Assembly: GCA_034180465.1 (NCBI GenBank)
Contig: JAXFOH010000026.1
Span: forward strand, 1-5,227
Length of the DNA stretch: 5,227 nucleotides
Direction of reading: 5' to 3'
Source: CAKUIA01 sp034180465
Lineage (GTDB): Bacteria > Verrucomicrobiota > Verrucomicrobiia > Opitutales > Intestinicryptomonadaceae
A program made the position numbers and the translations under genes. Shown here piece after piece: positions 1 through 5,227 of this stretch (position 1 is the first letter of the stretch; every line of letters begins with the position of its first letter). Under the pieces are notes generated by a model. The model saw only the letters and a program-made list of their open reading frames with translations, did not search any database and had not been told where the DNA came from.

Positions 1-1169
1 CCTCGGTTGCCACTCCCATGGAAAAGTTTTTTGCCAAAACGGGCAGAGAAAACCTATACAACAACACGGGTATTCAGTTTCTTTTCTTTAACAGCATTTA
101 CCAACTTTTTGCGCATTTTAAGAATTCTAAAGAGTTGCTTAAAAGTGCCGACAGCCTCTTGTTTATACCCGACTATTTATCGTACGCGCTTACAGGCAAA
201 AAAGTTATAGAAGAAAGCATTGCAAGCACTTCGCAGCTCTACAACACGGCAAAACACTGCTGGGCAAATTCCATAATTTCTAAATTGGGCTTTAAGAAAA
301 GCCTGTTTAAAAAGGCGGTTGCCGCCCCCCAAAATTTGGGCAAGATAAGAAAAAGCCTTGCGGCTAATATGACAAGCAACCCCAGTGTTATATGCGTTGC
401 AGGCCACGACACGGGCTCTGCGGTGGCCGCCGTTCCCAGCGCCGAAAAATCTCCTTTTTGGCTTAGCAGCGGCACTTGGTCTATTATGGGCATAGAGCTT
501 AACAAGGCGGTTATAAACGCCGACGCCTACAAGTATTCGTTTACAAACGAGCTTGGCCTATGCAAAACCGTAAGGTTTTCGAAAAACATTTGCGGACTTT
601 GGCTTATGCAGGAATGCAAACGCGCATGGACGCAAGCCGGCGAAAAAATCGGCTACGAAGACATGCTGCGCCTTGCAAAAAATTCTGCGCCGTTTAAGTA
701 TTTTATAGACCCCGACGCCGCCGAATTTGCAATGCCCTGCGATATGCCAAAAAAGATTTCCGACGCGATAAAGAAACGCTACAAGAAAGCCCCAAAAGAC
801 AAGGGCGAAATTTTAAGGTGCATATACGATTCGCTTTCGCTTAAATATGCGTATGTGTTCGAAAAGCTAAGCAAGCTTTCAAACACAAAGCCCAGCACTT
901 TGCACATTATAGGCGGCGGCAGCAAAGACGATTTGCTATGCCAATTTACCGCAAACGCCCTTAATATGCAGGTTTTGGCGGGCCCAGCCGAAGCGACATC
1001 TCTTGGCAATGTGGCAGCGCAAATGATTGCCGACAAGTCTGTAAAAGACCTTAAAGGCGCGCGCGCCATAATTTCGGCCTCGGTAAAGCCCAAGCTTTAC
1101 AAGCCGCAAAACGCGCAGGATTTTGCAAAAGCGTATATTGAATATAAAAAACAATTAAAGCTAAGCTAA
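1..1169 (+). CDS. rhaB: Rhamnulokinase-like FGGY carbohydrate kinase, 5' end cut by window
   Basis: The reading frame is open from the first complete codon at position 3 to the TAA at 1167-1169, so the gene enters from outside. Compared with the roughly 490-residue E. coli RhaB, about the first 100 residues, including the N-terminal phosphate-binding part, are missing. What remains aligns by eye along its whole length: a 'TGIQF' block followed by 'PDYLSYALTGK', the catalytic-base motif GHDTGSAVAAVP (Asp codon at 408-410), 'SSGTWSIMGIE', 'KNICGLWLMQECKR', and the C-terminal ATP-domain motif 'HIIGGGSKDDLL' with 'AGPAEATSLGN'. The family phosphorylates L-rhamnulose to L-rhamnulose 1-phosphate with ATP in the cytosol, the second step of L-rhamnose breakdown. 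The ATG at 18 lies inside the conserved fold and is not the true start. A strong terminator follows, so this is the last gene of its transcript; any rhamnose-operon partners would be upstream, out of view. A related FGGY ketose kinase is possible, but the block pattern favours RhaB. Confidence 0.9.
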   Translation, partial: SVATPMEKFFAKTGRENLYNNTGIQFLFFNSIYQLFAHFKNSKELLKSADSLLFIPDYLSYALTGKKVIEESIASTSQLYNTAKHCWANSIISKLGFKKSLFKKAVAAPQNLGKIRKSLAANMTSNPSVICVAGHDTGSAVAAVPSAEKSPFWLSSGTWSIMGIELNKAVINADAYKYSFTNELGLCKTVRFSKNICGLWLMQECKRAWTQAGEKIGYEDMLRLAKNSAPFKYFIDPDAAEFAMPCDMPKKISDAIKKRYKKAPKDKGEILRCIYDSLSLKYAYVFEKLSKLSNTKPSTLHIIGGGSKDDLLCQFTANALNMQVLAGPAEATSLGNVAAQMIADKSVKDLKGARAIISASVKPKLYKPQNAQDFAKAYIEYKKQLKLS

Positions 1170-1193
1170 AAAGCCTTGCAAAAAACATAAGCA

Positions 1194-1235
1194 AAAATCC
1201 GCAACCGAGCATTTCGATTGCGGATTTTGTTTTTT
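1194..1235 (+). terminator. Rho-independent terminator after rhaB, probably bidirectional
   Basis: An 11-bp perfect inverted repeat (AAAATCCGCAA at 1194-1204 and TTGCGGATTTT at 1218-1228) encloses a 13-base interval that can itself pair partly (CCGA with the TCG-containing side). It is followed on the + strand by GTTTTTT at 1229-1235. It lies 24 bases after the rhaB stop and just before the end of the convergent proA (stop at 1244-1246). Read on the - strand, the same stem is followed by interrupted T tracts (about 1193 down to 1181), so it may also end the pfkB-proA transcript. The + direction is the clearer one. Confidence 0.87.
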
Positions 1236-1243
1236 AAGGATTA

Positions 1244-2512
1244 TTACCTTGTTTGCCCAGTTCCGAAAATCTTGTATTTATACGAGCACAATTCGTTAAG
1301 CCCCATTGGCCCGCGCGCGTGCAGCCTGTCGGTGCTAATGCCTATTTCCGCTCCCAAACCGAATTCGTAGCCGTCGGTAAATCTGGTAGAGGCATTCCAA
1401 TATACGCAGGCAGAGTCTACATTGTTTAAGAACTCTTCGGCGGCTTGCGCACTTTCGCTTACAATAGCGTCGCTATGCCCCGAACCGTGCGCGTTTATAA
1501 AGTTGCAGGCGTCTTTTACGCCGTCTACCACCACAACTGAAATTATATAGTCGGTATATTCGGTGTAAAAATCGTCTTCTGTAGCCTCTTTTGCGGGAAT
1601 TGCAGCTTTTTGAAGAATGTCTAAGGCTGCCCCCTTCGCCCTTATTTCAACATTTTTTTCTCTTAATGCCCTGCATATTTCGGGCAAAAAGCTTTCGGCT
1701 ATAGAGCTGTCTACCAAAAGGTTTTCGGCGGCATTGCAGGCGCTTGGCCTTTGGCACTTAGCGTTAACTGCAATGTCTTTTGCCATTTCCAAATTTGCAG
1801 ACTTTTCTATATACAAATTGCAAACGCCCTTGTAGTGCTTAATTACGGGTATTGTGGAATTTTCGCAAACAAAGCGAATTAGCTTTTCGCCGCCGCGGGG
1901 AATTATGCACTGAATTTGCGAATCAAGCTTTAAAAGCGTGTTTAGCGCGGCTCTGTCGGCAGTGGGTATAAACTGCACGGCATTTGGGCATACCCCCGTT
2001 TCGGTTAGCGCGTCTCTTATGCACTTTGCCAAAATCTGGTTCGACAAAAACGCCTCTTTGCCGCCCCTTAAAATGCAGGCGTTAGAACTTTTAAGGCACA
2101 ATACCGCGCAGTCGACCGTAACGTTTGGGCGGCTTTCGTATATTATGCCTATAACGCCTATCGGAACCGACACTTTTTTAATAACCAAGCCGTTCGGCCT
2201 TTTTGTTTCCGACAAAATTCTGCCCGTTGGGTTTTCCAAACCGGCAACCTGCTCTACGCCCTCGGCAATGGAATTTACAAGCTTTTCGCTAAGGGTTAGT
2301 CTGTCTACCATGGCGCGGCTTAGCCCGTTTTGCTTTGCGGCTTCAACATCTTGGGTGTTTGCTTTTAAAATTTCGGACGTATTTTGCCTTAGGTGTTTTG
2401 CAATGCAAAGCAATGCCGCATTCTTCTTTTCGGCCGACAAGTTTGCAATGTCTAACGCCGCCCGTCTTGCAACGGCGGCCATATCCTTTACGGTTTGTTC
2501 AATATTTTCCAT
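1244..2512 (-). CDS. proA: Gamma-glutamyl phosphate reductase (glutamate-5-semialdehyde dehydrogenase)
   Basis: The 422-residue product is close to the family's usual 410-420 residues. ProA reduces gamma-glutamyl 5-phosphate with NADPH to glutamate-5-semialdehyde, the second step of proline synthesis, in the cytosol. Family blocks run in order: 'GVIGIIYESRPNVTVD' (about 119-134), 'ILRGGKEAFLSN' (147-158), 'IPRGGEKLIRFV' (204-215), 'VIKHYKGVCNLY' (223-234), the active site 'NAKCQRPSACNA' (250-261, catalytic Cys259), 'HGSGHSDAIVSE' (342-353), 'VYWNASTRFTDGYEFGLGAEIGISTDRLHARGPMGL' split across 370-404, and a standard C-terminus. The ATG at 2512 is supported by a TAGGA ribosome-binding site 7 bases upstream and by the usual N-terminal length. 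It follows pfkB by only 9 bases and is probably co-transcribed with it. No glutamate 5-kinase (proB) is in view. The protein has 15 cysteines, one of them six residues before the catalytic Cys, which is unusually many for a cytosolic enzyme. Confidence 0.96.
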   Translation of the reverse strand: MENIEQTVKDMAAVARRAALDIANLSAEKKNAALLCIAKHLRQNTSEILKANTQDVEAAKQNGLSRAMVDRLTLSEKLVNSIAEGVEQVAGLENPTGRILSETKRPNGLVIKKVSVPIGVIGIIYESRPNVTVDCAVLCLKSSNACILRGGKEAFLSNQILAKCIRDALTETGVCPNAVQFIPTADRAALNTLLKLDSQIQCIIPRGGEKLIRFVCENSTIPVIKHYKGVCNLYIEKSANLEMAKDIAVNAKCQRPSACNAAENLLVDSSIAESFLPEICRALREKNVEIRAKGAALDILQKAAIPAKEATEDDFYTEYTDYIISVVVVDGVKDACNFINAHGSGHSDAIVSESAQAAEEFLNNVDSACVYWNASTRFTDGYEFGLGAEIGISTDRLHARGPMGLNELCSYKYKIFGTGQTR

Positions 2513-2519
2513 AGCAAAT

Positions 2520-2524
2520 TCCTA
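2520..2524 (-). promoter_or_regulatory. Ribosome-binding site of proA overlapping the pfkB stop codon
   Basis: On the - strand TAGGA ends 7 bases before the proA ATG. Its first three bases are the TAG stop of pfkB (2522-2524). This placement supports the proA start at 2512 and suggests that ribosomes finishing pfkB can reinitiate on proA. Confidence 0.6.
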
Positions 2525-3433
2525 CACAGTTGTTATTTCGCGCAAAAACGCGGTTCTTTTTTCCACTTCGGCAAAGCCCGACTTTTCGAGCTTGTCGCAC
2601 GAAAAGTCTTCTACCGTAAGCGAGGCAACGGCGGCGGCATAAAGCATTGCGTTTTTCATAGACTTAAACGAAAAGTCGTTGTTGCCCGCCATTTTGCCGA
2701 TTAAAGCCCCCGCATACGAATCGCCCGCACCGGTCGGGTCTCTCAATTCCGATACGGGGTAGGCGGGAGCAATAAACATGCCGTCTTTGTGGAACAGCAC
2801 AGAACCGTGTTCGCCCTTCTTTATAAGAACGTTTTTTGCCCCCAGCTTTTTCATTTCGTCGGCAGCCTTAAATATGTTGTCGCAGCCCGTCAATTCGGCA
2901 GATTCCGAATCGTTTAAATTAAACAGGTCGGCCTTCGGGATAAGCTTTAAAAGGTCTTGTTTTGCAATGTTTATCCACAAATCCATTGTGTCGACTAGCA
3001 CAAACTTGGGGCTTTTAATTTTTTCTAGCACCGCAAGCTGGTGTTCGGGATTTATGTTGCCAAGCATAACGCACTGGCAGGTCGAAAGACTTTCGGGAAG
3101 CTGGGGCTTGTAGTGCTCGAACACGTTTATTTTAACGTCTAAAGTTTCGCGCTTGTTAAAGTCGTCAAAATATTTTCCGCGCCAAAAAAAGGTGTCGCCC
3201 GAATTGTCTGTCTGCAAACCCGAAAGGTCTATATTGCGGTTTTTAAGGCGCTGTATATCGCTTTGTTTAAAGTCTTTGCCCACAACACCAGCCATATGCG
3301 TGTCGGCAAAATACGAGCACGCCAACGACGCATACGACGCCGACCCGCCCAAAATGTAGTCTCTTTTTGCGTAGACCGTTTCAATGCAGTCGTACGCGAC
3401 CGAACCGAATACCAAAACTTCGTTTTTTTCCAT
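2522..3433 (-). CDS. PfkB-family (ribokinase-like) sugar kinase, substrate unknown
   Basis: The 303-residue product has the standard size of the PfkB/ribokinase family, which phosphorylates sugars or nucleosides with ATP in the cytosol. Visible motifs are the N-terminal beta strand 'VLVFGSVAYD' (6-15), the substrate-side glycine pair in 'LGGSASYASLA' (28-38), 'GVVGKDF' (49-55), 'NLNDSESAELTG' (172-183), 'VLIKKGEHG' (202-210) and the second PfkB signature 'DPTGAGDSYAG' (232-242), in which Asp238 is the expected catalytic base. The middle segment 'RETLDVKINVFEHYKPQLPE' (95-114) is typical of a subfamily I recall from Verrucomicrobiota and related bacteria, annotated only as 'sugar kinase'. The frame stays open upstream to an ATG at 3523, but the 30 added residues look unlike any PfkB N-terminus, and a CAGG site sits 4 bases before the ATG at 3433, so I use the latter. 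It leads the proA transcript and diverges from the Lol-type permease. Membership in the family is sure; the substrate is not. Confidence 0.9.
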   Translation of the reverse strand: MEKNEVLVFGSVAYDCIETVYAKRDYILGGSASYASLACSYFADTHMAGVVGKDFKQSDIQRLKNRNIDLSGLQTDNSGDTFFWRGKYFDDFNKRETLDVKINVFEHYKPQLPESLSTCQCVMLGNINPEHQLAVLEKIKSPKFVLVDTMDLWINIAKQDLLKLIPKADLFNLNDSESAELTGCDNIFKAADEMKKLGAKNVLIKKGEHGSVLFHKDGMFIAPAYPVSELRDPTGAGDSYAGALIGKMAGNNDFSFKSMKNAMLYAAAVASLTVEDFSCDKLEKSGFAEVEKRTAFLREITTV

Positions 3434-3437
3434 ATTG

Positions 3438-3441
3438 CCTG
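3438..3441 (-). promoter_or_regulatory. Weak ribosome-binding site deciding the pfkB start
   Basis: On the - strand CAGG lies 4 bases before the ATG at 3433. The spacing is short and the match brief, but it favours this start over the in-frame ATG at 3523, which would add 30 residues without family resemblance. Confidence 0.4.
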
Positions 3442-3483
3442 AAAAGCTAAAGCATTTGTTTGATTTTAGAAAGAAAAAAACGC

Positions 3484-3533
3484 ATAGCTTTGCTAATTTG
3501 AACTTGCAAAAATCCGCCGCCAAACAAAGCTAT
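3484..3533. repeat. Perfect 9-bp inverted repeat in the divergent promoter region
   Basis: ATAGCTTTG at 3484-3492 is the exact reverse complement of CAAAGCTAT at 3525-3533, with 32 bases between them. The arms are too far apart and the interval too long for an efficient terminator, and no T tract follows. The location between divergent genes suits a pair of operator half-sites or mirrored promoter elements, but chance is possible in AT-rich DNA. Confidence 0.5.
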
Positions 3534-3539
3534 AACTCT

Positions 3540-4772
3540 ATGAGTTGGTGGTTGTACATAGCCTATAAACAGCTTTTCCCCACGGGCAAAAAAATATCGT
3601 TTTTTGCCGCAGTTTCCATTTTGGGGGTAGCCCTTGGCGTGCTTGCCCTTTTGGGTACGCAGAGCGTAATGAACGGCTTTCACGAGCAAATTGGACAAAA
3701 GCTAAAAGACACTACGGGCGACATTTCGGTTTCCCGCATAGGCAGAAATTTGCACAACACAAAAGAGCTAAAAAAGCGCCTCTCGAAAATAGACGGCGTT
3801 TTGCGCTGCGAAGAGGTAGTTCAAGGCCCCGTTATGATGATTTTCAGGAACTCGCCACTATTTCCCGCATTCAGAAGTTTTGATACGATTTCTAAAGACT
3901 GCGCATTGCCGATAAAAGAGAACGACTTTGTTATGTACAACACCATAGACGCCCTAGACGACGACGGCGTAATTTTGGGCTCGCGAATGGCGTATAATGC
4001 GGGGATTTCAGTTGGAGATTTTGTTTCGGTTTATTCGCCTGCAATGATAGACAAGCTAAACGACAACGAAGTGCCTATGCCCGTGCGCCTGAAAGTTGTA
4101 GGGCTGCTTAACACGGGCTTTTCGCAAGTAGACTCGAATACGGGGCTTGTTTCGCTGCGCAGAATGCGCGAATTATACAACTTCGATTCAAACGGCGCGC
4201 AAAACATTTCAATAAAAATTAAAGACGGGCTTGACTGCAAAAAATTTGCAAAAAAGCTAAACGGCGAGCTGGGCAAAGAAGGCCTTAAAGCCAAGTCGTG
4301 GATGGACAACAACGAAGCCTTTTTAAGGGTGATTTATATGGAAAAGACAATGATGTCGCTTATAATTATGCTGGTTATTTTGGTGGCGTCGTTTTCGATT
4401 TGCATTTCGCTTTACACTTCGGTTGTAAGAAAAACGCGCGAAATAGGGCTTATGGCGGCAATGGGCGCGCGTAGCTACCAAACCGTTTTGTGCTATTGCG
4501 CGCAGGGGCTTTTTATAGGTATTTTAGGCTCGGCTTTGGGCTTGGCGTTAACTTTCGGCATTTTGCATTTTAGACAGCAAATTGTAGACTTTACTTTGGG
4601 CAACGAAACAATCAGCGAATTCTATTTCCTTACAAGGCTGCCCGTCGCCTACAAGATGTCCGACATAGTTTCGACTTCGGCATTTGCAATTATTTTATGC
4701 ACGCTGGCTGGCATAATCCCCGCCTGCGTTGCGGCAAACCTAAAAGCCTCGAAAGCGATGCGCAATGAATAG
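3540..4772 (+). CDS. lolC: LolC/LolE-type lipoprotein-releasing ABC transporter permease
   Basis: The 410-residue product matches the roughly 400-residue LolC/LolE family in length and layout. It has one membrane helix near the N-terminus (about 20-42), a large periplasmic domain (about 45-268), then three helices (about 271-294, 317-343, 377-398) forming the FtsX-type core. The cytoplasmic motif 'KTREIGLMAAMGAR' (298-311) after helix 2 is the usual coupling segment to the ATPase, and the C-terminal 'PACVAANLKASKAMRNE' has the family's usual ending. Lol permeases lift mature lipoproteins out of the inner membrane and hand them to LolA. The Pro-rich loop around 166-183 lies where the LolA-binding hook of LolC would be, which is inference only. 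The ATG at 3540 gives the typical 'MSWWLYIAYKQLFPTGK' start; the frame is open further upstream (ATG at 3384), but that part overlaps pfkB and has no family match. There is no clear ribosome-binding site. A LolE, or a combined LolF-type homodimer subunit, is equally possible; MacB-like exporters are less likely. Confidence 0.88.
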   Translation: MSWWLYIAYKQLFPTGKKISFFAAVSILGVALGVLALLGTQSVMNGFHEQIGQKLKDTTGDISVSRIGRNLHNTKELKKRLSKIDGVLRCEEVVQGPVMMIFRNSPLFPAFRSFDTISKDCALPIKENDFVMYNTIDALDDDGVILGSRMAYNAGISVGDFVSVYSPAMIDKLNDNEVPMPVRLKVVGLLNTGFSQVDSNTGLVSLRRMRELYNFDSNGAQNISIKIKDGLDCKKFAKKLNGELGKEGLKAKSWMDNNEAFLRVIYMEKTMMSLIIMLVILVASFSICISLYTSVVRKTREIGLMAAMGARSYQTVLCYCAQGLFIGILGSALGLALTFGILHFRQQIVDFTLGNETISEFYFLTRLPVAYKMSDIVSTSAFAIILCTLAGIIPACVAANLKASKAMRNE

Positions 4773-5227
4773 CTTTGTATTAGAATGTATAGACATACGA
4801 AAATCCTTTAAAAGCCCCGACAAGTCGGACATAGAAGTTTTAAAGGGAATAAACTTTGCAATACAACAAGGCGAAAGCGTAAGCCTAAGGGGCGAAAGCG
4901 GCGCGGGCAAAACCACGCTTTTAAACATAGCTGCCGCCTTAGAACAGCCCTCTGGCGGCTCAGTTATGTGGAACGGCCAAAGGATAGACAACTTTGGCAA
5001 CTCTAAACAAAGCGCGCTACGAAGCCGCTTTATGGCGTTTGTATTCCAATCGTACTGCCTTATACCCGAACTTAACGCGCTGGAAAACGTGCTTATCGCC
5101 CCCAGAATTGCAAACATCTACAACAAACACTCTAAAGAAAGGGCTTTGCGGCTTTTAGAAAAGGTTGGGCTTAAAGACAGAATCAGGCACACTCCATCAA
5201 TGCTTTCTGGCGGCGAAAGGCAAAGGG
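4765..5227 (+). CDS. lolD: LolD-type lipoprotein-releasing ABC transporter ATPase, 3' end cut by window
   Basis: 154 residues are visible of a family that usually has about 225-235, and the frame is still open at the window end. Motifs in order are the Walker A 'GESGAGKTT' (43-51), the Q-loop 'FVFQSYCLIPELNALENVLI' (92-111, Gln95) with the 'ALENV' wording typical of LolD and MacB-type ATPases, and the ABC signature 'LSGGERQR' (147-154). The Walker B and switch histidine lie beyond the window. The protein should bind the cytoplasmic face of the preceding permease and power lipoprotein release by ATP hydrolysis. The ATG at 4765 overlaps the last 8 bases of the permease gene, and no good ribosome-binding site precedes it, so translational coupling is likely. 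Its placement right after a LolC/E permease makes LolD the best call over a generic FtsE- or MacB-type ATPase. Confidence 0.9.
   Translation, partial: MNSFVLECIDIRKSFKSPDKSDIEVLKGINFAIQQGESVSLRGESGAGKTTLLNIAAALEQPSGGSVMWNGQRIDNFGNSKQSALRSRFMAFVFQSYCLIPELNALENVLIAPRIANIYNKHSKERALRLLEKVGLKDRIRHTPSMLSGGERQR

Larger units (their letters stand above)
3434..3539. promoter_or_regulatory. Divergent control region between pfkB-proA and the Lol-type genes
   Basis: These 106 bases separate the starts of two divergent transcripts, so both promoters are expected here or just inside the flanking genes. On the + strand TAGCTTTG at 3485-3492 matches the Bacteroidota -7 form TAnnTTTG, and a TTTG at 3459-3462 lies 22 bases upstream, slightly wider than the usual 19-21. 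On the - strand a loose sigma-70 pair is possible: TTGCAA (3509-3504), a 17-base spacer and TATGCG (3486-3481). None is strong enough to assign a transcription start. The region also holds the inverted repeat listed separately. Confidence 0.5.

Noticed and set aside
18..1169. ATG at 18 as the true start of the rhamnulokinase
   Set aside because: The frame is open to the window edge, residues before this ATG fit the family, and a protein starting here would lack most of the N-terminal domain; the gene is cut by the window, not truncated in nature as far as can be seen.
1938..2642. A 234-codon open frame on the + strand opposite proA and the 3' end of pfkB
   Set aside because: It is antisense to two confidently identified genes, crosses their junction, and its product is Ser/Phe/Ala-rich without any recognisable motif, as expected of a shadow frame.
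3434..3523. A 30-residue N-terminal extension of the PfkB kinase from the ATG at 3523
   Set aside because: The added residues are Phe/Lys-rich without family similarity, and the internal ATG at 3433 gives the standard PfkB start and has a nearby CAGG site.
3531..3536. TATAAC as a sigma-70 -10 box for the permease gene
   Set aside because: A start of transcription about 7 bases downstream would fall within or after the ATG at 3540, so it cannot drive the intact gene.
3384..3539. A 52-residue N-terminal extension of the LolC-type permease from the ATG at 3384
   Set aside because: It would overlap the divergent pfkB gene by 50 bases and adds a charged leader not expected in the family; the start at 3540 fits Lol permeases.
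4740..5117. A 125-codon open frame on the - strand opposite lolD
   Set aside because: It lies opposite the Walker A and Q-loop coding region of a clear ABC ATPase and has no recognisable motif.
1..5227. A novel system, mobile element, CRISPR array or RNA gene
   Set aside because: All coding space is explained by five known families; the only intergenic stretches are 74, 9 and 106 bases. I saw no direct repeats, tRNA-like folds or transposase remnants.

Overview
The window reads as ordinary chromosomal DNA of a Gram-negative bacterium. I see no mobile element, CRISPR array, RNA gene or defence system. The Gram-negative inference rests on a lipoprotein-export (Lol-type) permease and ATPase pair. 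The protein texture (the LolC N-terminus with its 'QLFPTGK' motif, and the PfkB subfamily) looks most like the Verrucomicrobiota/PVC group to me. Weak ribosome-binding sites and one Bacteroidota-like promoter motif mean Bacteroidota cannot be excluded. The many cysteines in cytosolic enzymes would fit an anaerobe. All taxonomic statements are from memory of family sequences, not from a search.

Layout: (1) Positions 1-1169, + strand, hold the C-terminal three quarters of a rhamnulokinase-like FGGY sugar kinase (rhaB) whose 5' end lies outside the window. (2) A strong hairpin terminator at about 1194-1235 separates it from a convergent gene pair on the - strand. (3) That pair is a PfkB-family sugar kinase (3433 down to 2522) followed after 9 bases by proA (2512 down to 1244), which encodes gamma-glutamyl phosphate reductase. 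(4) A 106-base divergent control region (3434-3539) carries a perfect 9-bp inverted repeat. (5) On the + strand, a LolC/LolE-type permease (3540-4772) overlaps by 8 bases the start of a LolD-type ATPase (4765 to the window end, truncated there).

How the genes work together: the permease and ATPase should form one inner-membrane ABC machine that releases lipoproteins for transfer to the outer membrane. ProA makes glutamate-5-semialdehyde for proline synthesis. The PfkB kinase is co-transcribed with it, but its substrate is not evident and no proB is present in the window. The rhamnulokinase belongs to L-rhamnose catabolism and is unrelated to its neighbours here. The most noteworthy points are modest: the inverted repeat between the divergent genes, and the kinase-proA pairing.
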